Of a stretch of DNA of 64,000 bases, positions 47,109-55,459 are shown in pieces. The translations under genes and the position numbers were made by a program. The stretch spans positions 1 through 64,000 of the forward strand of contig CAJMPT010000008.1 of the NCBI GenBank assembly GCA_905215465.1, written 5' to 3'. Each line of letters begins with the position of its first letter. Positions within the stretch are counted from its first letter, which is position 1. The stretch comes from an uncultured bacterium. GTDB taxonomy: Bacteria > Actinomycetota > Coriobacteriia > Coriobacteriales > Atopobiaceae. A model generated the notes under the pieces. It saw nothing but the letters and a program-made list of their open reading frames with translations, had not been told where the DNA came from and searched no databases.

Positions 47109-48215
47109 TCACGCAAGCCAGTAGCGGTTCACGCCGGCGTCGTCCTTCTCGCGGCGGATGCGGCCGCCGCAGACGAGGTGGTCCAGGTGCGCCACGCTCT
47201 CGCTCACCAGGAACCAGCGCGTGAGGGCCGGGACCTGCTCCCAGGTCTCGAAGGGCACATGCCAGCCCAGGGCGGGCACCAGCTCGCGGCCGGTGGAGCC
47301 CGGACGCTCCGTCACCGCCGCCAGGGCGCGGGCGCTCCTGCGCTCGTGGTGCGCGGCGTTGCCACGGCAGCGCGCGGCAAGGGCCCCCTCCTGGACGCCG
47401 TGGCCCAGGAAGGCGTGCTCGACGCCCATGTTTGCCAGGCGGCCCAGCGTGCAGAGCTGGTCTCCCAGGGCGTCGTCCGACCCGCCCCAGAAGCAGATGC
47501 AGGTGGAGCAGGCCCAGAGCACCACGTCGCCGGTGAAGGCCAGGGAGCGCTCGGGCAGCCAAAGCGCAGTCTGGCCCGGCATGTGGCCGGGCGCGGGCAC
47601 CGTCTGGAACTCCCAGCGGCCGCAGCGCACCACGTCTCCGGCGGCAAGGGCCTGGCAGGGCACCTCGTCGCGCTCGAAGTCCGTGACGTGGGCCCAGATG
47701 GAGTTGGCCATCTCCTCGGCCTCGGCGGCGCCGACGCCCTCCCCCACCAGTCGCCCGGCAATGTAGTCGCAGTACGTCGGCGTGGAGAAGCGCCTCATGT
47801 CGGCAAGCGTGGCGCGGGAGAGCACCACCCGCACGCCCGCCTCGGCAAGCTCGCGTGCCTGGCCGGAGTGGTCGATGTGCGCGTGCGTGCAGAAGAGCGT
47901 GGCGCGCGCCGGGTCCACTCCCAGACGCACAAGGGCGCGCATGAGGCGCGTGTCGTTGTAGTCGTCCGGCGTGCCGGTGTCCACGATGAGGGTCTCCTCG
48001 CCGTCGCGCACCACGAAGACGTTGACGGACGGCAGGAACGTCTGGCTCATGAGCAGCTCGACGCGCCAGACCTCCGGCTCGTCGAAGACGCGCGTGCAGG
48101 CAAAGCCGTCGGAGTCCAGCGTGAACGCGCGAGCGTCGCCCACGGCGCCGGTAATGCGCTCCTCACGGGACTCCTCGGGCAGCTCCTGGCCCTTCTCGAC
48201 GGCCGCGCTAGTCAA
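47109..48215 (-). CDS. MBL-fold metallo-hydrolase
   Basis: A 368-residue protein with a metallo-beta-lactamase fold. The metal motif is THAHIDHSG (HxHxDH) near residue 112; a further His is in PAPGHMPGQ, the bridging Asp in FTGDVVLW and another His in FLGHG. The C-terminal part (about 270-368) has a winged-helix-like segment seen in LACTB2/hydroxyacylglutathione-type proteins. TTG at 48215 overlaps the end of the YhcH-like gene, with GAAGG six bases upstream, so translation is coupled. Substrate unknown. Confidence 0.82.
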   Translation of the reverse strand: MTSAAVEKGQELPEESREERITGAVGDARAFTLDSDGFACTRVFDEPEVWRVELLMSQTFLPSVNVFVVRDGEETLIVDTGTPDDYNDTRLMRALVRLGVDPARATLFCTHAHIDHSGQARELAEAGVRVVLSRATLADMRRFSTPTYCDYIAGRLVGEGVGAAEAEEMANSIWAHVTDFERDEVPCQALAAGDVVRCGRWEFQTVPAPGHMPGQTALWLPERSLAFTGDVVLWACSTCICFWGGSDDALGDQLCTLGRLANMGVEHAFLGHGVQEGALAARCRGNAAHHERRSARALAAVTERPGSTGRELVPALGWHVPFETWEQVPALTRWFLVSESVAHLDHLVCGGRIRREKDDAGVNRYWLA

Positions 48216-48666
48216 CGAGCACCTTCACGCAGATCTTCTTGAGCGGGGCGGGCGCGTCCTCGCAGCAGCCGGGCTTGTGCGCGTCCTCGGGCGGCGTGAC
48301 CACGATGTCGCCCTCGTGCAGGGTGACCCAGGCCTCGCGCGCCGGATTGGCGTAGAGGCCAAAGTCATCGGCCTCGTTGAAGTCGCAGACGGGCTCGACC
48401 TCGTCGATGGGCGCCACGGCCAGGCGCTCGATGCCGCTGATCACAAAGTGGATGTCGGCGTAGCGGCGGTGGGCCTCATAGTTCTTCTCCGCAGCCGGGA
48501 CGGTGGTGAACTCCATGACGTTGGCAAAGACCTCGTCGCCCATGATGTCGTGGCGGCCGCACTCGATGCCGGCCATGTCGGTGGTGGCCAGCCACTCCAG
48601 GGCCTTCTGGAAGCGCTCGGAGGAGATGTCGTTGTGGGACGCGTTCTTGATTGACGAGAAGAGCAT
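48208..48666 (-). CDS. YhcH/YjgK/YiaL family protein (DUF386)
   Basis: A 152-residue cupin-like protein of the YhcH/YiaL group. EFTTVPAAEKNYEAHRRYADIHFVISGIERL and GDIVVTPPEDAHKPGC are the diagnostic segments, supplying metal-binding His and Glu. Relatives are linked to sialic acid or other sugar catabolism. ATG 48666 follows AAGGAGGCACGC. It is co-transcribed with the metallo-hydrolase gene that overlaps its end, so a joint role in carbohydrate or metabolite handling is possible but not shown. Confidence 0.88.
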   Translation of the reverse strand: MLFSSIKNASHNDISSERFQKALEWLATTDMAGIECGRHDIMGDEVFANVMEFTTVPAAEKNYEAHRRYADIHFVISGIERLAVAPIDEVEPVCDFNEADDFGLYANPAREAWVTLHEGDIVVTPPEDAHKPGCCEDAPAPLKKICVKVLVD

Positions 48667-48777
48667 GCGTGCCTCCTTGTTGTCCGCTTGGGGGCGCAAC
48701 GCGCCCAGATGCCCTTACTATACGCCCACTCAAACGCCCGTCCGCAGGCACTTCTCGCCCGCCCTGCCCAATGGCTG

Positions 48778-48820
48778 TGCTATAAGTGAGCCAAAGCTAA
48801 CTTAAGCCATGGCTAACTTT
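48778..48820 (+). promoter_or_regulatory. promoter and operator candidate of the ABC exporter
   Basis: An extended -10, TGCTATAAG (48778-48786), has no good -35. Ten bases further on lie two direct copies of GCTAACTT (48796-48803 and 48812-48819), 16 bases apart, with the palindrome AGCCATGGCT between. A repressor bound here would block the start of transcription; no regulator gene is adjacent. Confidence 0.5.
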
Positions 48821-48836
48821 TGGGAGGAGACGAGCC

Positions 48837-49550
48837 ATGAGAGGGACACAACCCTACCTGGTAGTCAAGGACCTGATGAAGCACTACGGGGACGGGGAGG
48901 CGCGTGTCCAGGTGCTCGACGGCATAACCACGGAGGTCATGCGCGGGGAGGTGTGCGTCATGCTGGGCCCCTCCGGCTCGGGCAAGTCCACCTTCCTGAA
49001 CCTCATCGGCGGCCTGGAGGGCGCGGACGGCGGCACCGTCAGCGTGGGCGGCTGCGAGCTCACGGCGCTGAGCTCCCGCGAGCTGGGCGAGTACCGCAGG
49101 CGCGAGCTGGGCTTTGTCTTCCAGTTCTACAACCTGGTGCCCGACCTCACCATCCGCGAGAACATCGAGGTCACGGCACACCTCTCCGACGCTCCCCTGC
49201 CCATGGAGGACCTGCTGAGGTCGCTGGGCCTTTGGGAGCACCGCGACAAGTTCCCTCGGCAGGTCTCCGGCGGCCAGCAGCAGCGCTGCGCCATCGGCCG
49301 CGCGCTGGTCAAGAACCCCGGGCTCATCCTGTGCGACGAGCCCACCGGCGCCCTTGACTACAAGACCTCCAAGGAGGTCCTGGAGCTCATGGAGCGCGTC
49401 AACCGCGAGTACGGCTGCACCATCGTCATGGTGACGCACAACGCCGCCATTGCCGGCATGGCCGACCGCGTGCTGCGCCTGCGCGACGGCAGGCTCGTGG
49501 AGGACAAGGTCAACGACGCGCCGGTCAGCGCCGCCGAGCTTGATTGGTAG
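48837..49550 (+). CDS. ABC transporter ATP-binding protein (MacB/LolD type)
   Basis: A 237-residue ATPase. Walker A is [13 protein letters not shown] near residue 45, the Q-loop is in [10 protein letters not shown], the signature [15 protein letters not shown] near 145, and Walker [13 protein letters not shown], with the switch His in MVTHN. The GALD motif after Walker B and the partner gene place it in the type VII (MacB, FtsE, LolD) exporters. ATG follows GGGAGGAG. It is 7 bases upstream of its permease gene. Confidence 0.95.
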   Translation: MRGTQPYLVVKDLMKHYGDGEARVQVLDGITTEVMRGEVCVMLGPSGSGKSTFLNLIGGLEGADGGTVSVGGCELTALSSRELGEYRRRELGFVFQFYNLVPDLTIRENIEVTAHLSDAPLPMEDLLRSLGLWEHRDKFPRQVSGGQQQRCAIGRALVKNPGLILCDEPTGALDYKTSKEVLELMERVNREYGCTIVMVTHNAAIAGMADRVLRLRDGRLVEDKVNDAPVSAAELDW

Positions 49551-49557
49551 GCGCCCC

Positions 49558-52176
49558 ATGACCCCGCTAGCCAGGCGCCTCCCCCGCGAGCTGCGCCGCA
49601 ACCTCGGCAAATACCTCGGAATCTTCCTGCTCATGTGCGGCTGCGTGGCCCTGACCTCGGGCTTCCTGCTTGCCGCGCACTCCATCGGCGTCATCATCGA
49701 CGGCATGCGTGACGAGTACGCCATCGAGGACGGGCGCCTCACCACAAGCTTCGAGGCCACCGATGCCCAGCTCGACGCCGCGCGGGCCGCGGCCGACGGC
49801 GTGGGCAGCGTCACCTTCTACAAGAACTACTCCATAGACGCGCGCTTCCGCCACGCCGAGGGCGACGACGGCACCAGCCGCACGCTGCGCACCTACGCCC
49901 ATCGCACCCAGGTCGACCTAGCCGCCTACTGCGAGGGCCGCGCGCCCGAGGCCGACGACGAGGTGGCCGTCGACCGCGTCTTTGCCACCAACAACGGCCT
50001 CTCCGTCGGGCAGGAGGTCCTTCTCGGCGGGCGCCCCTACGCCATAGTGGGCATCCTGACCCTGCCGGACAGCCAGGCGCTCTTTGCCAACAACTCCGAC
50101 TTCACGGTCAACACGCTCACCTTCGGCGTGGCCGAGGTCACCGACGCGGGCTTTGCGGCCCTGGAGGCGGCCGGCGGCGCCCCCGCCTACACCTACTCCT
50201 TCCGCTTTGCCGACCGCGACCTCACCGTGGCCCAGCGCACCGACGTGGAGAAGGACATGGTCAGCGCCCTCGTCGACGCCGACGCGCGCGTGGACGAGCT
50301 TCTCGACGCCGACTCCAACCAGGGCATTGGTTACGCGGCCGACGACGTCTCCGGAGACTCGGCGATGTGGACCACGCTGCTGGACATCATCGTCGTGATC
50401 ATGGCCTTTGTCTTTGTGGTGCTGACCAACGCCACCATCGAGGAGGAGAGTGCCGTCATAGGAACGCTGCTGGCCAGCGGGTACCGCCGCCGCGAGCTGG
50501 TCCTGCACTACCTGGCGCTGCCCGCCATCGTGGGCGTCCTTGCCGTTGGACTGGGAAGCGCCCTGGGCGTTTCGATCTTCACCAACCCCATGCGCGACCT
50601 CTATTACGGCAGCTACAGCCTGCCGCCCTTCCACGTGAGCTGGGACTGGGGCATCTTCGTCAAGACGGCCGTGGTGCCCGTCGCGCTCCTGGTTGGCATC
50701 ACCCTGCTGGCGCTGCTGCGCAAGATGGGCAAGACGCCCCTGCAGTTCCTGCGCCATGAGGCCGCCGGCCGCTCCGGCACAAAGCGCGGCGTGAGGCTCC
50801 TCGAGCGGCTGGGGTTTGTCGCCCGCTTCCGCCTGCGCGTCTTCCTGCGCAACCTGGGAAACTTTGCCACGCTCTTCGTGGGCATCGGCTTTGCCTCGCT
50901 GCTGCTGCTCTTCAGCTTGGCCATCCTGCCCACCATGACCCACTACGCCGACAACCTGGAGAACAGCCTGGTGGCCAGCCACCAGTACGTACTCAAGGCG
51001 CCGCTCGAGCTGGAAGGCACCGACGACGAGCGCGCCCAGTGGGCCGCGGTCGAGCGCCTTCAGTCTGTTGACGGCGCCATCCTGGCCCGCGCGCAGGACG
51101 CCGCCGGCGAGCTCGAGGCGGCGGCAGACGCCCTGGCCGCCAGGCCCAGCCTCACCGCCATGGCCGCCGCCCAGGACGCGCAGGACGCGCTCAATGCGCG
51201 CCTGGACGAGGTGGCAGACGCCCTTGGATGCACCCGCGACGAGGCCATCGACCTTATCGACCAGGCGTCCAAAGTAGACGCGGACGACGAGGACGCGCAC
51301 CCCGTGAACACCACCGACAACGGCGCGGAGAAGATCTCCCAGGCCGAGAAGTACGCCGTTTACACGCTGCAGTACGACCGCGGCGAGGGCAACGGCGAGG
51401 AGGCCATCACCGTCTACGGCGTCTCGCCCGACTCGCGCTACTGGAAGGACCTGGGCGTGGGCGGCGGCCGCGCGGTCTTTGGCGGCGGCCTTGTGGATAA
51501 GTTCGGCCTTTCCGAGGGGGACACCGTCAGCCTCTTTGACAAGTACGAGGACAAGGCCCACGAGGTGACCTTTGACGGCACCACCTGGGGCACAAGGTCC
51601 GACATGAACCTCTACATGAGCCTGGACGACTTCAACGACTTCTTTGGCAACGCAGACGGCTACTTCAACGCCTACGCCAGCAACGAGGAGCTGCGGCTCG
51701 ACCCGCTCTTCTTTGCGAGCGAGACCACGCCCGACGACATGCGCGCCATCGGAGACCAGTTCGTCGGCATGATGGACGACATAATCGGGATGCTGGTGGG
51801 GCTCTCCGTCTTCATCTTCCTGCTCTTCATCTACCTGCTCACCAAGGCGGTCATCAACCGCAGCGCCCGCTCCATCAGCTACATGAAGGTCTTTGGCTAC
51901 CGCGACGCCGAGATTTCCAAGCTCTACGTGCGCTCCATCACGCTGTGCGTGGTGGCGTCGCTGGTGCTGTGCCTTCCGCTGATCATTTGCAGCCTGACGG
52001 CCATCTTCCGCGCCATGCTCCTGAGCTACAACGGCAACATAGAGATCTTTGTGCCGTGGACCGCAATGGCCGAGACCTGCACGGCAGGCCTTGTGACCTA
52101 CCTTGTGGTGGCGGCGCTGCATACGCACTCCATCAGGCGGGTCTCCCTTTCCGAGGCCCTGAAGGTCCAGGAATAG
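49558..52176 (+). CDS. FtsX-domain ABC permease
   Basis: An 872-residue permease with two FtsX-type halves. One span lies near the amino end (YLGIFLLMCGCVALTSGFLLA), followed by an extracytoplasmic domain of about 230 residues. A first group of spans has IVVIMAFVFVVLTNATIEEES and LASGYRRRELV (coupling region). A single span starting FATLFVGIGFASLLLLFSLA precedes a second extracytoplasmic domain of about 260 residues, and a last group of three spans with FGYRDAEISKLY closes the chain. This is the layout of bacteriocin or lipoprotein-type exporters and peptide-sensing transporters. Substrate unknown; no adjacent two-component genes. Confidence 0.9.
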   Translation: MTPLARRLPRELRRNLGKYLGIFLLMCGCVALTSGFLLAAHSIGVIIDGMRDEYAIEDGRLTTSFEATDAQLDAARAAADGVGSVTFYKNYSIDARFRHAEGDDGTSRTLRTYAHRTQVDLAAYCEGRAPEADDEVAVDRVFATNNGLSVGQEVLLGGRPYAIVGILTLPDSQALFANNSDFTVNTLTFGVAEVTDAGFAALEAAGGAPAYTYSFRFADRDLTVAQRTDVEKDMVSALVDADARVDELLDADSNQGIGYAADDVSGDSAMWTTLLDIIVVIMAFVFVVLTNATIEEESAVIGTLLASGYRRRELVLHYLALPAIVGVLAVGLGSALGVSIFTNPMRDLYYGSYSLPPFHVSWDWGIFVKTAVVPVALLVGITLLALLRKMGKTPLQFLRHEAAGRSGTKRGVRLLERLGFVARFRLRVFLRNLGNFATLFVGIGFASLLLLFSLAILPTMTHYADNLENSLVASHQYVLKAPLELEGTDDERAQWAAVERLQSVDGAILARAQDAAGELEAAADALAARPSLTAMAAAQDAQDALNARLDEVADALGCTRDEAIDLIDQASKVDADDEDAHPVNTTDNGAEKISQAEKYAVYTLQYDRGEGNGEEAITVYGVSPDSRYWKDLGVGGGRAVFGGGLVDKFGLSEGDTVSLFDKYEDKAHEVTFDGTTWGTRSDMNLYMSLDDFNDFFGNADGYFNAYASNEELRLDPLFFASETTPDDMRAIGDQFVGMMDDIIGMLVGLSVFIFLLFIYLLTKAVINRSARSISYMKVFGYRDAEISKLYVRSITLCVVASLVLCLPLIICSLTAIFRAMLLSYNGNIEIFVPWTAMAETCTAGLVTYLVVAALHTHSIRRVSLSEALKVQE

Positions 52177-52203
52177 GGGCAGAAAGAAGCGCGGCAAGCC
52201 ACG

Positions 52204-52231
52204 GGGGCGGTCCAGACGGGCCGCCCCTTTT
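52204..52231 (+). terminator. terminator of the ABC exporter
   Basis: GGGGCGG and CCGCCCC pair around a 10-base loop and are followed by TTTT, 27 bases past the permease stop. Confidence 0.85.
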
Positions 52232-52275
52232 CGTGCCCTACCCTATACTGCTGTGAGCCGGACGCGAGGAGGAAC

Positions 52276-52350
52276 ATGGGCGACCAGACGACGCCGAAGA
52301 CAGAGTTCAGGACGTACGACCACCTGCCTAAGGAGACCAGCCAGCGATGA
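52276..52350 (+). CDS. 24-residue open frame coupled to the DUF188 gene
   Basis: GAGGAGG stands five bases before ATG 52276. The frame encodes a hydrophilic 24-residue peptide (MGDQTTPKTEFRTYDHLP, then a short polar end) and its TGA overlaps the next ATG as ATGA. The strong ribosome site and the overlap suggest it is translated, either as a leader that couples the next gene or as the remnant of a longer protein. No family recognised. Confidence 0.4.
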   Translation: MGDQTTPKTEFRTYDHLPKETSQR

Positions 52351-52829
52351 CGCTCTTCATCGACGCCGACGCCTGCCCCGTCACGGCGGACGCCCTCGCA
52401 GTGGCAAGGCGCGCCAGCGTGACCGTGGTCATTGCGGGAAACACCACGCAGAACCTGGAGCGGCACGTCAGGGCCACGGACCCGCGCGACGCCGCGCATG
52501 CCAGGCGCGGCTTCTGGGTTGACACGCTGGCCGTGAGCACCGGCGCCGACTCGGCGGACTTTGCCATCGTGGAGTCCCTGCAGCCGGGAGACGTCGTGGT
52601 CACACAGGACATCGGCCTGGCCGCAATGGTCCTCGGGCGCGGCGCCCGGGCCATTGGCGTGAGGGGACGCGTCTACAGCACCGCCACCATAGACTCTAAC
52701 CTGTTCATCCGTGCCGAGGAGAAGAAGGTGCGCCGGGCAGGAGGGCGCACCAAGGGCCCCTCCGCCTTCACCGACCGCGACCGCAGGCGCTTCGTGGAGA
52801 ACCTCGAGGGCCTTCTGGGCATCTGGTAG
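52347..52829 (+). CDS. YaiI/YqxD family protein (DUF188)
   Basis: A 160-residue protein of the DUF188 family, PIN-like fold. The amino end LFIDADACPV holds the conserved acidic residues; GADSADFAIVE and DVVVTQDIGLAAM supply further acidic residues, and GRTKGPSAFTDRDRRRF is the basic carboxyl block. The molecular role is not established, though a nuclease-like metal site is probable. Start overlaps the small upstream frame; AAGGAG lies 11 bases before ATG. Confidence 0.92.
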   Translation: MTLFIDADACPVTADALAVARRASVTVVIAGNTTQNLERHVRATDPRDAAHARRGFWVDTLAVSTGADSADFAIVESLQPGDVVVTQDIGLAAMVLGRGARAIGVRGRVYSTATIDSNLFIRAEEKKVRRAGGRTKGPSAFTDRDRRRFVENLEGLLGIW

Positions 52830-52845
52830 GGTTCGCGGCGGATTC

Positions 52846-53111
52846 GACGCCCCTCCCGCCCCCAAATCCGATTGGGAGGGGCGTCGCCCTGCGCAGAAGT
52901 CCCCTTCGTGCGAGTGTTTTCCAAAAGTTTGTGCAGAAGTCCCCTTCGTGTGAGCCTGTTTTTGCCCCTTTTGGCGTTTTTGGCCTTCCGTCGATCACAA
53001 AAGCCCAGTTGGCAAATTCCAGATACTCGGTCAGACCCCGAAATGGGCTCACACGAAGGGGACTTCCGCACGCCGGAATCGAAATCACTCGCACGAAGGG
53101 GACTTCTGTGC
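52846..53111. repeat. complex nested inverted-repeat element
   Basis: First a hairpin GACGCCCCTCCC/GGGAGGGGCGTC (52846-52885). Then two left arms with the shared word AGTCCCCTTCGTG, at 52893-52916 (ending CGAGTG) and 52931-52956 (ending TGAGCC), are mirrored by two right arms at 53046-53071 (beginning GGCTCA) and 53086-53111 (beginning CACTCG). Each left arm matches its own mirror partner at the variable end, so the pairs are nested: outer with outer, inner with inner. The centre holds AAGCCCAGTTGGC (53001-53013). No reading frame or T-run explains it. Confidence 0.75.
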
Positions 53112-53164
53112 AAGGAAAGGCTCTCGGGCAGCCGAGGACCCCGCCTGAGCTCTCGCCGACTCCC

Positions 53165-53710
53165 CTAAAGCTCCAGCCGCATGAGCACAAGCTCCTGCCA
53201 GCCGGACGTCCGGGAGCGGAAAGCCAGCGGGTTGCGTCCAAACTCCACGAAGCCCAGGCTCCGGTAGAGACCGATGGCGCTCGCGTTGTCCGCGACGACC
53301 TCGAGCTCCGCCTGGACGTAGCCCATCTGCCTGGCGCACTCGAGGCAGGCCTCCATCAGCGCACGGCCAATGCCGCGGCCCCAATACGCGCACAGGATGG
53401 AGATTCCCAGCTCGCAGCGGTGCCTGTTCTTGAAGCGCCGTCCGATGGGGTCCACGCTTGCCGTGCCCACGATCTTGCCGCCAACCACGGCACAGACCTC
53501 GACGCACCGCGGGCTCTCCGCGCGTCCGGCAAGCTCGTCCGCAAATCTTCCCTCGTCAAGCGAGTTCTCGTCCGGGTAGCTCAGCAGGTAGTCGGTCTCC
53601 GCGTGCGTGAGCTGGAAGACGTCAAAGCACTCGCGGGCATCCGACGCCTCGGCACTCCTGAGCAGGCACGCGTTGCCGTCCTTGAGGACGACGTCCCTCC
53701 GGTACCTCAT
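53165..53710 (-). CDS. GNAT acetyltransferase
   Basis: A 181-residue GCN5-related N-acetyltransferase. The acetyl-CoA loop is GRGIGRALMEACLECARQMGY (Q/RxxGxG/A type) near residue 111, preceded by HRCELGISILCAYW and followed by LEVVADNASAIGLYRSLGFVEFG, which closes motif B. ATG 53710 has AAGGGGAGGG upstream. Substrate unknown. It diverges from the second GNAT gene. Confidence 0.9.
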   Translation of the reverse strand: MRYRRDVVLKDGNACLLRSAEASDARECFDVFQLTHAETDYLLSYPDENSLDEGRFADELAGRAESPRCVEVCAVVGGKIVGTASVDPIGRRFKNRHRCELGISILCAYWGRGIGRALMEACLECARQMGYVQAELEVVADNASAIGLYRSLGFVEFGRNPLAFRSRTSGWQELVLMRLEL

Positions 53711-53827
53711 GACCCTCCCCTTCCTCGCGCAACCCCCCTCGCGCAATCGTGGGCATTTGCCGCCAGGCGCGTGCCCTTGGCGGTTTGGGTTCATAATAGG
53801 CCAGCAAAACCGAGGGCAGGAGGCACC

Positions 53828-54433
53828 ATGGCACAGGACGAATCGCAGGGCACGGGTCAGGAGAGCGTCCGCGAGCCGAGACTCGCCGACTGTGACATGC
53901 GCCCCGCCACCGTCGATGACGTGCCCGCCATCGTCGCCACGCTCGAAGCCGGTCGCGCCCTGCTGGCCGCAGACGGCATCGACCAGTGGCAGGACGGCGC
54001 CGGTCCCGACGTCGACCTCGTGACCTCCGACGTCGCGCGCGGCTGGGGCCGCGTCTTCCTGATTGGTGGCCAGGTCGCCGCAACCGCCGCCCTCATCGAC
54101 GAGCCCGAGCCCGCCTACGACCAGGTGGTCGAGGGCGCATGGCAGACCAGCGGAGACGCCGCCACCCCCGCGGGGGCCACCTCCCCCTACGCCACCATCC
54201 ACCGCGTGGCCGTCGCCCCGGCATTCCGCGGCAAGCACGTGGCGCAGCGCTTCTACGCCCGCCTCATCGAGGAGGCCCGCGCCCGCGGCTTCGCAGAGAT
54301 CCGCGTGGACACCCATGCCGACAACGTCCGCATGCAGCACGTCATTGCCAGTGCCGGCTTCACCCGCGCGTGCACTGTGCTCATCGGCAATAACCCCAAG
54401 GATCTGCGCTGGGCCTACCAGCTCTTCCTGTAG
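53828..54433 (+). CDS. GNAT acetyltransferase
   Basis: A 201-residue GNAT protein. The core reads IHRVAVAPAFRGKHVAQRFYARLIEEARARGFAEIRVDTHADNVRMQHVIASAGF; the acetyl-CoA loop is RGKHVA, with His in place of the usual Gly. The segment DGIDQWQDG near residue 56 is common in this GNAT group. GCAGGAGG precedes ATG. Directly downstream lies a decayed oxidoreductase gene with which it shares no frame. Confidence 0.88.
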   Translation: MAQDESQGTGQESVREPRLADCDMRPATVDDVPAIVATLEAGRALLAADGIDQWQDGAGPDVDLVTSDVARGWGRVFLIGGQVAATAALIDEPEPAYDQVVEGAWQTSGDAATPAGATSPYATIHRVAVAPAFRGKHVAQRFYARLIEEARARGFAEIRVDTHADNVRMQHVIASAGFTRACTVLIGNNPKDLRWAYQLFL

Positions 54434-54435
54434 CG

Positions 54436-55209
54436 GCCGCCCCGGCGAGGAGCCCGAGGCCGAGCTCGTGGCCATCGCCGACGCCTTCGAGGGCGCCCGC
54501 GCGACCGCCGAGGCCGCCGGCGTGCCCGTGCTCGTGGGCCAGCACCGTCGCCACAACCCCTTCGTCCAGAAGGCCAAGCAGATCATCGAGGGCGACGAGC
54601 TGGGCAAGCTCACCGTCAGCTCCTTCCACTACATGATCTACAAGAACGACGAGCACTTCGACGTGGAGTGGCGCCGCAAGAAGGGCGCCGGCCCCATCCT
54701 GGTCAACCTCGTCCACGACGTGGACCTTCTCCGCTACCTGCTGGGCAAGCCCGTCGCCGTCCAGGGCATGCAGTCCAGCGCCGCCCGCGGCTTTGAGACC
54801 GAGGACTCCGCCGTCGTCAACGTCCGCTTTGCCGACGGCTCCCTGGCGTCCATGACCATCTCCGACGCCACCGCCTCGCCCTGGAACTGGGAGGCCACCG
54901 CTCGCGAGGACCCGCAGTACCGCCCGTTTGACGCCGACGTCTACTTCATCGGCGGCACCAAGGGGCCCTGTCCCTGCCGCGCCTGCACCAGGTGGGCTAC
55001 GACGGCGCCTCCAGCTGGCACAAGCCCTCAAGCTGGACGTTCCCGCCGTTGACCCCGCGCTGCCCCACAAGATGCAGCTCAAGAACTTCGTGCGCGTCGT
55101 CCGTCGCGAGGAGGAGCCCGTGGTGACCCCCGCCGACAACGTCAAGACCCTGCGCATCTTGAACGCCATCAAGCAGGCCGCCGAGACCGGCGAGCTCGTG
55201 GAGCCGTAG
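54436..55209 (+). pseudogene. decayed Gfo/Idh/MocA-type oxidoreductase
   Basis: The frame begins abruptly with EAELVAIADAFEGARATAEAAGVPVLVGQHRRHNPFVQKA, joining what should be separate parts of the NAD-binding domain, so the cofactor-binding amino end and an internal stretch are missing. The C-terminal dehydrogenase domain then reads well (IYKNDEHFDVEWR, NLVHDVDLLRYLLG) up to about 54958, where a one-base loss near GGGGCCCTG shifts the frame. It resumes as …QVGYDGASSWHKPL to KMQLKNFVRVVRREEEPVVTPADNVKTLRILNAIKQA. No start codon or ribosome site. Relatives act on inositol or sugars. Confidence 0.85.
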
Positions 55210-55242
55210 CAGCGACCGCGACCTACCTGCAGGTATGACGAC

Positions 55243-55276
55243 GCCCTTCTCGCCAGCACGGCGAGAAGGGGGTTTT
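55243..55276 (+). terminator. terminator built from inverted GGCGAGAAG words
   Basis: GCCCTTCTCGCC and GGCGAGAAGGG pair around a 5-base loop and are followed by GGTTTT. The stem is exactly an inverted pair of the nonamer that recurs throughout the window. Confidence 0.8.
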
Positions 55277-55324
55277 GTAGGGGCGGGTTCTTCTCGCCTG
55301 TCCTCGCCGTCCCCCGCCCCCTGC

Positions 55325-55392
55325 CGTTCCTTTCCTGAATCGACGTTTGACACCCATTCGAGAGACCCAGATGTCGATTTAGGAAAGGAACG
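55325..55392. repeat. inverted repeat with 20-base arms
   Basis: Arms at 55325-55344 (CGTTCCTTTCCT then GAATCGAC) and 55373-55392 (GTCGATTTAGG then AAAGGAACG) match at 19 of 20 positions around a 28-base loop. No T-run follows. It lies 68 bases upstream of the HAD gene, so it may belong to that gene's leader or be another of the structured intergenic elements. Confidence 0.7.
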
Positions 55393-55459
55393 ACCCATCG
55401 GCGAGAAGGGCAGCCGGCGTCGGCCGCGCTACAATGGCCACCACAGCGAGGAGGCAGCA

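Noticed and set aside
52893..53111. Integron attC site or insertion-sequence ends
   Set aside because: No GTTRRRY core sites, integrase or transposase gene is present, and there are no flanking target-site duplications that I can see.
53165..54613. 482-codon minus-strand frame
   Set aside because: Only the last 181 codons are the GNAT gene; the rest is antisense to the second GNAT gene, and ATG 53710 has a strong ribosome site.
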